Shown here piece by piece: positions 1-6,744 of a stretch of DNA of 36,526 bases. Every line of letters starts with the position of its first letter. Within the stretch, counting starts at the first letter, position 1. The notes below the pieces were generated by a model that made no database searches, was not told the DNA's origin, and saw only the letters and a list, made by a program, of their open reading frames with translations. This stretch comes from CAZCBJ01 sp964496705 (lineage in GTDB: Bacteria; Chloroflexota; Anaerolineae; Anaerolineales; Anaerolineaceae). A program made the position numbers and the translations under genes. Location of the stretch: contig CAZCBJ010000014.1 in NCBI GenBank assembly GCA_964496705.1, forward strand, positions 1 to 36,526, written 5' to 3'.

Positions 1-2
1 AC

Positions 3-779
3 TCGTATGAAGAAATTGCTGCCGCGCGAGATACCACGGTGCAAAAACTGGTCGAGGCCAACTGCCTGCCCGGCCCGATCATCATGGAAGGTTCCATCCT
101 GTATATTCCGCCCACCAAAGAACCCAAACCCACCAAACCGCCCGAAAAGCCCGAGCCCGAAGAAGCGGACACCGCCACCCCCGTGCCGCCCACCCAGGTG
201 CCGTGCGGCGTCCCTCCCAACTGGGTGCCTTACACCGTCCGCTCCGGCGATACGCTCTCCAGGCTGGCGCGTGAATTCGACACCTCGGTTTACACCCTGC
301 AAGTGGCCAATTGTCTGCTGGGCACCGATTTGATTTATGCCGGTCAGGTGCTTTATGTGCCTTATAAGCCCAGCAAAACCCCCACCCGCACAGCCACACA
401 ACCGCCAGAACCCACCCATACCCGCCAACCGTCTGCCACCCGTGACCTCGCCGCCACACGTGCCTGGCTGACCGCCCAATCTGCTGAGCAGACCCAGCAG
501 GCGCAGCAAAAAACACAGCAATCCCAACAGGAGACCGCAATCGCGCAGCAAAAAACCAACGCAGCCGCCATCTCTGCCAGTGAAACGGCGAGTGCCATCG
601 AAACCGCTCAGGTTGGAACTCTATCGGCGCAGCAGACTTCGCAGTCCGCCACTGAAACCGCCCAGGCCGCTCTACCGCCTGAGGGCAGCCTGCCATCACA
701 TCCGGGCAGCGGGCGCTGGCTCTCCTGGCTTTTGGTCTGGTTCGGCGCGGCAATGTGGGTGATCCGCCGCCTCGTCTGA
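3..779 (+). CDS. LysM-repeat surface protein, 5' end cut by the window
   Basis: The reading frame is open to the left edge (codons from base 3), so the N-terminus lies outside the window. Two LysM peptidoglycan-binding repeats are visible: a partial first one ending in SILYIPP and a complete one running from YTVRSGDTLSRLA to GQVLYVP. A Pro/Glu/Lys linker separates them. After the second repeat come a Thr/Pro stretch and a long Gln/Thr/Ala-rich segment (AQQKTQQSQQ and similar), probably a helical or coiled spacer. The last 20 or so residues are hydrophobic (WLSWLLVWFGAAMWVI) and end in RRLV, as expected for a C-terminal membrane anchor with a cytoplasmic positive tail. LysM is known to bind glycan chains, so the protein probably contacts the cell wall from the membrane. 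The catalytic or other N-terminal domain, if any, cannot be seen. Confidence 0.8.
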   Translation, partial: SYEEIAAARDTTVQKLVEANCLPGPIIMEGSILYIPPTKEPKPTKPPEKPEPEEADTATPVPPTQVPCGVPPNWVPYTVRSGDTLSRLAREFDTSVYTLQVANCLLGTDLIYAGQVLYVPYKPSKTPTRTATQPPEPTHTRQPSATRDLAATRAWLTAQSAEQTQQAQQKTQQSQQETAIAQQKTNAAAISASETASAIETAQVGTLSAQQTSQSATETAQAALPPEGSLPSHPGSGRWLSWLLVWFGAAMWVIRRLV

Positions 780-881
780 GCCAGAACATTCCTTTTTTCC
801 CTGTTTTAAGGTATCCTTAATCAACATAAGTGATCTTTGTTTGCCATCTTCAGGCAATGAGTTTTCTGGGAGAATCTTGAC

Positions 882-1457
882 ATGGAAAAAGACAACGAAG
901 TGATCCGTGACATCACCAAAGAAGCTGAAGTCAGGATGAAAGGCGCCCTCCAGAATCTGGAGGATGATCTGTCCACCATTCGAACCGGGCGCGCATCTCC
1001 AGCGCTGGTTGAGCGCCTTCAGGTGGAATATTACGGCGCTCCCACCCCGTTACTACAGCTCGCCACCATCAGCGTGCCTGAGCCGCGACAGTTGCTCATC
1101 CGTCCCTTCGACGCCACCACCCTGAAAAATATCGAGCGCGCCATCCTTGCCTCGGACCTCGGTCTGACCCCCAACAACGATGGACGGGTGATCCGTTTGA
1201 ACATACCCGCGCTGACCGAAGAGCGCCGCCGCGACCTGGTCAAAGTGGTCAATAATCGCCTGGAAGATGCGCGGGTTGCCGTGCGCAATGTCCGGCGGGA
1301 CCTGGTCAAAGACCTGCGCGATTTTGAAAAAGAAAAGATGATCTCCGAAGATGATCGTAAATTTGGAGAGGAAGAACTTCAGAAAATGACCGACCGATAT
1401 ATCGAGCATATCGAAATCATCGGCGAGCGAAAACAGAAAGAAATCATGGAAGTCTAA
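882..1457 (+). CDS. frr: Ribosome recycling factor
   Basis: This is a full-length RRF of 191 aa, close to the usual 185. RRF works with EF-G to split post-termination ribosomes in the cytoplasm. Family hallmarks are visible: the N-terminal helix, then TIRTGRASPALVERL, VEYYGAPTPL, LLIRPFD, LNIPALTEERRRDLVK and the C-terminal helix with RNVRRDLVKDLRDFEKEK. The ATG is preceded by GGGAGA at a suitable distance. In many bacteria frr follows pyrH and precedes uppS and cdsA. Here the downstream order frr-uppS-cdsA is kept, but a LysM gene lies upstream instead of pyrH/tsf. The gap to uppS is only 16 bases, so the genes are probably co-transcribed. Confidence 0.97.
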   Translation: MEKDNEVIRDITKEAEVRMKGALQNLEDDLSTIRTGRASPALVERLQVEYYGAPTPLLQLATISVPEPRQLLIRPFDATTLKNIERAILASDLGLTPNNDGRVIRLNIPALTEERRRDLVKVVNNRLEDARVAVRNVRRDLVKDLRDFEKEKMISEDDRKFGEEELQKMTDRYIEHIEIIGERKQKEIMEV

Positions 1458-1473
1458 ACTTCGGGATGAGCAT

Positions 1474-2216
1474 ATGAGTCCTGATCCTGCCGCACCTACC
1501 GGTGCGCTTCCCAGCAAGATCCCCAGGCACATCGCCATCATCATGGATGGAAACGGCCGCTGGGCTGCTGCTCGCGGGCTGCCCCGTCTGGCTGGGCACC
1601 GCGCCGGCACCGAAAATCTGCGCCGCGTGATCCGTGCCTGCGTCGAATTTGGCATCCAAGTGCTGACATCTACGCCTTCTCCACCGAGAACTGGGGACGA
1701 CCGAAGGAAGAGGTGGAAGGTCTGATGCACATCGTGGAGGACGTGATTGATCGGGAATTGGAAGAGTTATCGCGCGAGGGCGTGCAGCTCCGCCACATTG
1801 GACGGTTGGAGCGCCTCAGTCCGGTGCTGCAAGCCAAAGTCAAGCAGGCCATCGAGCACACCCACAACAACCAGCGCCTGATCCTGAATATCGCTTTCAA
1901 TTACGGAGGACGGGATGAAATCGTCTGCGCGGTGCGCGCGATGTTCAACGATCAAGTGGATGCGGGCCAAATCACCGAAGATTTGATCAGCCAATATCTC
2001 TTTACCTCGGGTGTGCCCGATCCCGATCTGATTATCCGCACTTCTGGTGAAATGCGCATCAGCAATTTCTTGATCTGGCAGTCCGCCTATTCTGAATGGT
2101 ATGTCACCGACACCCTCTGGCCAGATTTCAACCGAGAACACCTGATGCGCGCCTTGCAAGTTTACGAGCAGCGCGATCGTCGTTACGGACGTCTCTCGAC
2201 AGGTGAATGCCAGTAA
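1474..2216 (+). CDS. uppS: Undecaprenyl diphosphate synthase, frame broken by an apparent one-base deletion
   Basis: UppS condenses IPP units onto FPP to make C55-PP, the lipid carrier for cell-wall synthesis. The start and IIMDGNGRWA, which holds the catalytic Asp, are in the frame of 1474. The rest, from YAFSTENWGRP to the IPP-binding RTSGEMRISNF and TLWPDF, is in the frame that contains 1713-2216. The switch falls at 1666-1668: reading ACN before ATC TAC GCC gives the family sequence LTIYAFSTENW, so one base (perhaps a C) is missing. Restored length is about 247 aa, normal for the family. No other uppS is seen here and the enzyme is normally essential. I therefore suspect a sequencing or assembly indel more than a true pseudogene, but the sequence alone cannot decide. 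Confidence 0.9.
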
Positions 2217-2242
2217 AATCCCTCTAACCCAACACCCACCCC

Positions 2243-3055
2243 ATGCTCATCAAGCGCCTCATCGTCGTTGCCATCCTCCTACCGCTCGCCATGAGCGCCA
2301 TATATATCGGCGGGTGGTATTTTTATCTATTGGTAACCTTCCTGCTGGTCATGGCCGCCTGGGAATACGGCCGGTTATTTCGCAGCGGTGGATATGCGCC
2401 GCTTGAGCCGTTGATCATCGGCGGGGTCGGCGCACTGGCGCTGTCCCGCTCATTCACAGGTTTCGAATTCAACGACTTGCTGCTGGCCATCCTGTTTATT
2501 CTATCTATGACCTGGCACACACTCGCCTACCAGCGCGGCGCCCAACGTTCAGCTTCCGATTTCGCCATCGATTTGGGCGGTGTTGTATATCTGGGCTTCA
2601 TCGGCGCTTATCTGATATCACTGCGCAGCCTGGAGGATGGACAATGGTGGATGATGCTGGTTATCCTGGCGGTGATTGCAGCGGATTCATGCGCCTTCTT
2701 CGTCGGTCGCGCGTTTGGCCGGCACAAGATGGCGCCACGCGTCAGTCCGGGCAAATCCTGGGAGGGTTACGCCGGAGGGGTGGCATTCAGCATGATCACC
2801 ACCTCTTTGTTCGGTGCCCTCTTTCACCGGTACGCTCCCCAGATCACCTGGCAGGCTGGATTGATTTACGGCGCGGTGCTCAGCACACTAGCCCCATTTG
2901 GCGACCTGGGCGAAAGCATGCTCAAACGCCAGTTCGGGGTCAAGGATTCCAGCCGTCTGCTCTCTGAGCACGGCGGCTTTCTGGACCGGCTGGATTCGCT
3001 GCTGTGGGCCGGGGTGATTGGCTATTTCCTCACCCGCCTGTTCATCGCAGCCTGA
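2243..3055 (+). CDS. cdsA: Phosphatidate cytidylyltransferase (CDP-diglyceride synthase)
   Basis: CdsA makes CDP-diacylglycerol from CTP and phosphatidic acid in the cytoplasmic membrane, the entry to phospholipid synthesis. The 270 aa protein is a multi-span membrane protein (about eight hydrophobic segments). Near the C-terminus it carries the CDP-alcohol cytidylyltransferase signature: SMLKRQFGVKDSS followed by EHGGFLDRLDSLL. Both sit where the family has them. The N-terminal start MLIKRLIVVAILL looks right, although no strong ribosome-binding site precedes it. It follows uppS by 26 bases. A hairpin with flanking A and T tracts begins just after the stop codon. The uppS-cdsA pairing joins wall-lipid and membrane-lipid synthesis, a common arrangement. 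Confidence 0.95.
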   Translation: MLIKRLIVVAILLPLAMSAIYIGGWYFYLLVTFLLVMAAWEYGRLFRSGGYAPLEPLIIGGVGALALSRSFTGFEFNDLLLAILFILSMTWHTLAYQRGAQRSASDFAIDLGGVVYLGFIGAYLISLRSLEDGQWWMMLVILAVIAADSCAFFVGRAFGRHKMAPRVSPGKSWEGYAGGVAFSMITTSLFGALFHRYAPQITWQAGLIYGAVLSTLAPFGDLGESMLKRQFGVKDSSRLLSEHGGFLDRLDSLLWAGVIGYFLTRLFIAA

Positions 3056-3063
3056 ACCAAAAC

Positions 3064-3097
3064 AAAAAGTGCCCCGATTTGAGCGGAGCACTTTTTT
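3064..3097. terminator. Bidirectional intrinsic terminator between cdsA and the SIMPL gene
   Basis: AAAAAGTGC (3064-3072) pairs perfectly with GCACTTTTT (from 3088). An inner CCG/CGG pairing extends the stem, and a run of six T ends at 3097. Because the stem starts with A5 and ends with T6, it reads as a terminator on both strands. It sits in the 56-base gap between two convergent genes, exactly where such an element is expected. Confidence 0.85.
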
Positions 3098-3111
3098 AGG
3101 GTTAAGTTAAC

Positions 3112-3831
3112 TTACTTGATTTCGTAGGACAGACTGGCGTCCATGCTCATCACCAACTGGCCGGCTGAGACGGGCACACTCTGCGCCATGTCCATCCGCA
3201 CACCACCCTTGCCGGTGAAAAATGGGGAGGGAGGGCTGGTCATGTACACATTCACCGCCACCAACGGCCCCAGTTTGACGCCGGCTGCATCCGCCAGTTC
3301 CTGAGCCTGCTTTTTGGCGTTTTCGACCGCCAGCTTGCGCGCCTGGGACTCAGCCGCTGATTTGTCGAGGATGTCGAACTGAATGCCATTGATCGTATTG
3401 GCACCGGAGCGAACCACCACATCCAGCATCTGCCCCAGTTTATTCAGGTCACGCACGGTCACATATACGGTGTTTTCGACCACATACACCGTGCGCACCA
3501 CCTCGCCCATCGGGCCATATTCCTGCTGGGGATACACATTGAACGCGCTGGTCTGAATATCCAGTGCATCCACACCCAGTTCCTTCAAAGCGCTGGCAAC
3601 CGCCTGCGCCTGATTGGTGTTCTGAGTCAACGCCTCGGTCACCTGCTCAGCCTGGCTGCGCACGCCGATGTTGATATAGGCCACATCCGGGGTCAGATAG
3701 ACAGTCCCAGTTCCGGTAACATTAATCAACCGCTGACTCGGCGTGACCGGGGTAGCTACGCCGCCCGAACACGCGCTCAGCACCAATACAATGATCAGAC
3801 TTGCAAAGATCCACAACGTTTTATTTTTCAT
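3112..3831 (-). CDS. SIMPL-domain (DUF541) lipoprotein
   Basis: The 239 aa protein begins with a lipoprotein signal (hydrophobic segment then LSAC, lipobox Cys at about residue 21), so it should be anchored outside the cytoplasmic membrane. The rest matches the SIMPL/DUF541 fold: an early strand INVTGTGTVYLTPDVAYINIGV, a central helix rich in Ala/Gln, then an internal block with ESQARKLAVENAKKQAQELADAAG, and a C-terminal strand VSMDASLSYEI-like end. Family members such as YggE/BP26 are envelope proteins linked to oxidative or envelope stress, but their activity is not defined. A GGAGG lies upstream of the ATG. It follows the PspC gene on the same strand after 69 bases and may be the last gene of that operon. 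Confidence 0.85.
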   Translation of the reverse strand: MKNKTLWIFASLIIVLVLSACSGGVATPVTPSQRLINVTGTGTVYLTPDVAYINIGVRSQAEQVTEALTQNTNQAQAVASALKELGVDALDIQTSAFNVYPQQEYGPMGEVVRTVYVVENTVYVTVRDLNKLGQMLDVVVRSGANTINGIQFDILDKSAAESQARKLAVENAKKQAQELADAAGVKLGPLVAVNVYMTSPPSPFFTGKGGVRMDMAQSVPVSAGQLVMSMDASLSYEIK

Positions 3832-3900
3832 CGATAACCTCCGTATTTGATGTTACCGTATTGACGAAAAAATCTCGAGAAAGTTCCCAAATGGGTCAGA

Positions 3901-4350
3901 TCACGAGTCTTTCCTGAAAACCCTGACCAGCAGCACCACCCCGGCCACAATCAACAGCAGCGGGAAGAGGAAGTCGCGATTCAGAAAAGCCAGGGCAGGG
4001 ATATTCAGATTGCGCAAAAGCATGTAACCGCCCACCAGCAGCAGCCCAATCCCAACGATGCGCGCCGCATTCATATCGGGCTGGCGCGCAGCATGGCGGA
4101 TGTCCTCTCCCATACCCTTGGCGCGGGACTCAAAATTGTCGAATCCCATGCGCTGATCAGAGTCGTCCTCGTTCGGCACGATGATCCACAACAGGACATA
4201 AATCCAGAAACCCAGGCTGCCGGTGACAGCCAACAGGACAAAGAACAGGCGCACCCAGGGGGGGTCAATATTGAGATAAGTCCCCAGCCCGGCGCAAACA
4301 CCGCCCAACACGCGGTTGGTGCGGCTGCGAGTTAAACGATTGCTGCTCAT
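3901..4350 (-). CDS. PspC-domain membrane protein
   Basis: The 149 aa protein starts at the ATG whose codon ends at 4350. It has AGAGGTAA as a ribosome-binding site, which overlaps the stop of the upstream gene. A longer frame exists, but its extra residues are low-quality and overlap the neighbour. Residues about 3-60 match the PspC domain: NRVLGGVCAGLGTYLNID, then PPWVRLFFVLLAV and a transmembrane segment ending in WIIVPNED. Two further hydrophobic stretches near the C-terminus form a LiaF-like membrane pair. PspC-domain proteins act in envelope-stress sensing (Psp, LiaFSR-type systems), often by binding partner membrane proteins. The position in an operon with LiaF-like proteins supports that role here. 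Confidence 0.88.
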   Translation of the reverse strand: MSSNRLTRSRTNRVLGGVCAGLGTYLNIDPPWVRLFFVLLAVTGSLGFWIYVLLWIIVPNEDDSDQRMGFDNFESRAKGMGEDIRHAARQPDMNAARIVGIGLLLVGGYMLLRNLNIPALAFLNRDFLFPLLLIVAGVVLLVRVFRKDS

Positions 4351-4352
4351 GA

Positions 4353-5000
4353 TTACCTCTTTAGCATGGTGCGGATGATCAGGTAAACGCCCACCACCAT
4401 CAGCACCGCCGGCCAGACGTAGTTCAGCCAGCTTCCTTCGGTGAGCGCAAAAACGGTCCCCAACAACAGGCAGGCGCCAGCCGGGTACCACGGCCACACT
4501 TTCCGGCCCTCACCAGTGGGCAGCAGCGCCAACAGAGCAAAAGTGGCCCCAATACCGAGGAAGAGCAGCGCCGGAACCACCATGCCTGCACTGTCCTCAA
4601 TCACGGTGATCACCGCCAGGGTCACCATCACCCCACCAGGAATAATTGCCCACCAGCGTTCGCGGGACATGAAATAGATGATCCAGAAACTGAGGCCGAT
4701 GAAACCCAGCACAAACATTCCGCCCAGCCGACCACCCCATGCATCCGGCAAGAGCGTACTGGAAAGAATGGTCAGACCGATGCCCAGCAAAGTGAAGCCT
4801 GGAATCACCGCCCACCAATTGGAACGGTCTTTGATCGTGACATACAGAAATGCCCCGCCCGCCACGGCAAAGACCACTCCAAAGAACAACCCCCACCAGA
4901 GCCCTTCAAAAGAGAGCACATTGAACGCCTGCAGCACGCCAATCACCCCAAAAAAGAGCAGCAGACCCCCCAATACGACACGCCAGTTGATTGATTTCAT
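4353..5000 (-). CDS. Multi-span membrane protein with internal repeats, unknown function
   Basis: I do not recognise a named family. The 215 aa protein is almost entirely hydrophobic, with about eight membrane segments and short charged loops. A repeating unit stands out: a short charged loop followed by W(W)A(V/I)IPG and a helix, seen as NWWAVIPGFTLLG, RWWAIIPGGVMVT and, weaker, VWPWYPAGACLLL. This suggests a protein built from duplicated two-helix units. It ends in IIRTMLKR. The same W..IPG wording occurs in the protein from 5825-6334 (YAWALIPGFNGIG), so the two may be related. The PspC gene starts 3 bases after this stop codon, so translation is probably coupled. A structural or sensory role in the envelope operon is an inference from position. 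Confidence 0.75.
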   Translation of the reverse strand: MKSINWRVVLGGLLLFFGVIGVLQAFNVLSFEGLWWGLFFGVVFAVAGGAFLYVTIKDRSNWWAVIPGFTLLGIGLTILSSTLLPDAWGGRLGGMFVLGFIGLSFWIIYFMSRERWWAIIPGGVMVTLAVITVIEDSAGMVVPALLFLGIGATFALLALLPTGEGRKVWPWYPAGACLLLGTVFALTEGSWLNYVWPAVLMVVGVYLIIRTMLKR

Positions 5001-5021
5001 GGTTTCCCTCTTTAAAAAGTT

Positions 5022-5813
5022 TTATCGGATATCAACGGAGCCCATCCCGCCCTCGAAGCGCAACTCCACCTTGTTGGTCGCGTTGAGATAATCGAGGCTC
5101 TCATACACATCGCCAGATTTGGGAAAGCGGGATTCATCGACCTGGACTCCCATCATGCCAGTTTGCAGTTGAATGCGGACGGCAACCCCCTGCGGGACGA
5201 CCACCTTTAGTGCGGCCATACCGCCTTTGATGGAAACCGTGGAGAAGCCTGCTGCAGCCGGTACAGTGACGGTGGTGGATGAAGCGCCGGTATCCACCGA
5301 AAGCTCCACCACCTTCAGATTTTCCAGGTCGAGATCAATTTCACTGGCGCCGGATTTCACATCCAGTTTCAATGGGATATCTGGATTCAAGCCAAGATTC
5401 CAGTTGATCCCGGTCGTTGCCTGCGGGAAACCCCAACCTGCATGCTCAGCGCTGATGCGCACTTTGGCGCGGCGGTCTCCCCGCTCCACACTCACATCCG
5501 GCCGTCCAACGGTGGTGCCGGAGAGCAGGTTTGCACTGCCGGATGGCAGCGCGTGCACGTGCAGTCGTCCGGCGCCGTGGCGGAATTTGATCTTCGCCTC
5601 GCTGGCGCCTTCCAACTCCACCTCAACAGCTCTCTCAGTGGTGTCCGGCTTGAACAACACCGGTCCCAGCAGGAACCATAACCCCGCCATCACCAACACC
5701 AGCGGCCAGAACAGCGCCCAGAAATTCGCCCGCAACCATCCGAATTGTTCCATCAACAGCAGGATACCCGCCAGAATGACCACCAACCCCCAGAAAAAGC
5801 TGCCTCTGCGCAT
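5022..5813 (-). CDS. LiaF-like membrane-anchored protein with toastrack-type C-terminal domain
   Basis: I place the start at the ATG ending at 5813. GAGGAGG precedes it at good spacing, and MRRGSFFWGLVVILAGILLLMEQFG is the usual beginning of LiaI/LiaF-like proteins. The 263 aa product has two N-terminal membrane segments (about residues 8-25 and 34-52). A long beta-rich soluble domain follows, containing repeated short strands such as LKLDVKSGASEIDLDLENLKV, FSTVSIKGGMAALKVVVP and VELRFEGGMGSVDI. This resembles the LiaF C-terminal (cell-wall-active antibiotic response) or DUF4097 beta-helix fold. LiaF proteins control LiaRS-type two-component systems in Firmicutes. No liaRS homologue lies in this window, so the partner is unknown. 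The gene overlaps the regulatory tail of its upstream neighbour and lies in a tight operon. Confidence 0.8.
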   Translation of the reverse strand: MRRGSFFWGLVVILAGILLLMEQFGWLRANFWALFWPLVLVMAGLWFLLGPVLFKPDTTERAVEVELEGASEAKIKFRHGAGRLHVHALPSGSANLLSGTTVGRPDVSVERGDRRAKVRISAEHAGWGFPQATTGINWNLGLNPDIPLKLDVKSGASEIDLDLENLKVVELSVDTGASSTTVTVPAAAGFSTVSIKGGMAALKVVVPQGVAVRIQLQTGMMGVQVDESRFPKSGDVYESLDYLNATNKVELRFEGGMGSVDIR

Positions 5814-5824
5814 TTTGGCCTCCT

Positions 5825-6334
5825 CTAGTGTTTCCGCAAAAACGAGCGGACGATGATGATCAGCCCGGCCAAAACCAGCAGCAGCGGCCAGTAGGGACCC
5901 AGCCAGCGCTGCCCGCCCAGGAAGGACGAGAAGATGGCAAACAGGATGGCGCTGATCAGGATCTGCCACAATCCTTCACCCAACCGATGTTTCCCACCGC
6001 CCAGTAGGCCCGAAAACAACATGCCAATGCCGTTGAATCCAGGGATGAGCGCCCAGGCGTACGCCCAGCTGCCCCAATCGTTGCTCTGATTTTGATAGTA
6101 CAAAATCCCGCCGATGCCCGCCACCACGCAGGCGCCGATGGCAGCATCCGGATTGCCCGACAGCAGCCCGACCACCAGGATGAACGCCCCCACCGCCACG
6201 ATGATCAGCGGCCAGCTCATGGTCAATTGCAACCAATTTGCCAAACCCGGGAAGAACTGCACTGCCAGGAAGCCCGCACCCAACAGCACCAACAACACCC
6301 CCAGACCAATTCGGCTGCGCATTCTATGATCCAT
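5825..6334 (-). CDS. LiaF/LiaI-type small membrane protein, first gene of the envelope operon
   Basis: The start is the ATG ending at 6334, chosen because GGAGGG lies seven bases upstream. An upstream TTG start is possible but lacks a site. The 169 aa protein has a cytoplasmic RMRSRIG start, two hydrophobic segments (GLGVLLVLLGAGFLAVQFF; MSWPLIIVAVGAFILVVGLL), a short loop, and two or three more. It ends in RSFLRKH. The segment WPLLLVLAGLIIIVRSFLRK is the typical LiaF-like membrane-repeat wording. It probably sits in the cytoplasmic membrane and works with the next two or three proteins. A -10 element lies at 6367-6372, so this is the likely first gene of the operon. Confidence 0.75.
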   Translation of the reverse strand: MDHRMRSRIGLGVLLVLLGAGFLAVQFFPGLANWLQLTMSWPLIIVAVGAFILVVGLLSGNPDAAIGACVVAGIGGILYYQNQSNDWGSWAYAWALIPGFNGIGMLFSGLLGGGKHRLGEGLWQILISAILFAIFSSFLGGQRWLGPYWPLLLVLAGLIIIVRSFLRKH

Positions 6335-6366
6335 GCCATTCCCTCCGAAAAACAAGATTAACCATC

Positions 6367-6372
6367 ATTATA
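6367..6372 (-). promoter_or_regulatory. Candidate -10 element for the envelope operon
   Basis: On the minus strand these bases read TATAAT, a perfect -10. Transcription would start near 6360, about 26 bases before the ATG ending at 6334. No good -35 lies 16-18 bases further up (the best is TTTTGG-like), so an activator or an alternative sigma factor may be needed. That would suit a stress-induced operon. Confidence 0.5.
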
Positions 6373-6473
6373 CATCTACGCATCACGCCCCAAAACGTTG
6401 CAAAGAAAACTCCTCATCACAACGGACCGAAGGGTTGTAGCAGGATAAAATATTTACAAACCCGATACAAAAC

Positions 6474-6501
6474 TTGACATTACGCCGAATCGGACTATAA
6501 T
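6474..6501 (+). promoter_or_regulatory. Strong sigma-70-type promoter for the cysK-cysE leader
   Basis: TTGACA at 6474-6479 and TATAAT at 6496-6501 are both perfect consensus hexamers, 16 bases apart. This is the best promoter in the window. The start point should fall at about 6507-6510, which is at or next to the ATG at 6510. The transcript may therefore be leaderless for the short ORF described below. Confidence 0.85.
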
Positions 6502-6506
6502 CCTCC

Positions 6507-6523
6507 ATAATGAGAGGCATTAT
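6507..6523. promoter_or_regulatory. Perfect inverted repeat over the predicted transcription start
   Basis: ATAATG (6507-6512) and CATTAT (6518-6523) are perfect inverted copies separated by AGAGG. The site covers the predicted start point of the strong promoter, the classic place for a repressor operator. It could also be a chance palindrome or a small 5' hairpin of the RNA. No known operator family is matched with confidence. Confidence 0.4.
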
Positions 6524-6584
6524 TATCATGCTAAAGAAGGTCATTTTTATCACTTGCATGTGTTCACGGCGGGGAGCTTGCTAA
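6510..6584 (+). CDS. Putative 24-residue leader peptide with Cys codons
   Basis: An ORF of 24 codons begins at ATG 6510 and stops at TAA 6582-6584. It starts MRGIIIMLKK and ends ITCMCSRRGAC, with Cys codons at positions 16 (TGC), 18 (TGT) and 24 (TGC), the last just before the stop. The start coincides with the predicted transcription start, so it could be read leaderless. A second in-frame ATG at 6528 has AGAGG ten bases upstream and is an alternative start. Leaderless short ORFs with clustered Cys codons are known as cysteine-responsive attenuators in mycobacteria. Here the ORF lies directly ahead of cysteine-synthesis genes. No homologue search was possible, and an ORF this short could be chance, but its position, Cys content and the downstream RNA arms fit together. 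Confidence 0.55.
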   Translation: MRGIIIMLKKVIFITCMCSRRGAC

Positions 6585-6716
6585 CCGCCTGAGCAAATCG
6601 CAGCACCAGACTCAAAGACAACTGGACCAGGCGGCAAACGGCTTCCCCGCTGATGAAAATTTTAGCGGAAGCGTTGCAAAATTCCGCTGATTGCACATCC
6701 AGTTGCCTTTTGTTTT
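6568..6716 (+). promoter_or_regulatory. Candidate transcription attenuator upstream of cysK
   Basis: Four complementary segments can be read directly. Arm A, GGCGG (6568-6572, within the Arg-Arg codons), pairs with arm B, CCGCC (6585-6589). Arm B extended, CCGCCTG (6585-6591), pairs perfectly with arm C, CAGGCGG (6628-6634). CAACTGGA (6619-6626) pairs perfectly with TCCAGTTG (6698-6705), followed by CCTTTTGTTTT. Inside that loop AGCGGAA (6664-6670) pairs with TTCCGCT (6682-6688). The B:C stem encloses 6619-6626, so it cannot coexist with the stem before the T-rich run except as a pseudoknot. A:B would act as protector, B:C as antiterminator and the last stem as terminator. A further pairing, 6569-6577 with 6641-6650, is also possible. 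The terminator is not classical, because its closing stem is long-range. Confidence 0.5.
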
Positions 6717-6723
6717 AAAGACC

Positions 6724-6739
6724 ATCCTCTGAAAGGATC
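6724..6739 (+). promoter_or_regulatory. Small hairpin covering the cysK ribosome-binding site
   Basis: ATCCT (6724-6728) pairs with AGGAT (6735-6739) across a six-base loop. The 3' arm includes most of the AAAGGA Shine-Dalgarno of cysK. The stem is short, so it may only tune translation, but it could add a second, translational layer of control. Confidence 0.4.
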
Positions 6740-6744
6740 TCACC

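Noticed and set aside
82..789. Long ORF on the minus strand opposite the LysM gene
   Set aside because: It is the antisense shadow of a Pro/Thr/Gln-rich coding frame; its own protein is Arg/Trp-rich with no domain.
3832..3900. Terminator with TCTCGAGA and a T run before the SIMPL gene (minus strand)
   Set aside because: The palindrome is self-complementary with no loop, so a stable stem is unlikely.
6508..6744. T-box or SAM riboswitch in the cysK leader
   Set aside because: The T-box sequence and the SAM riboswitch core motifs are absent; the Cys-codon ORF and competing arms explain the leader better.
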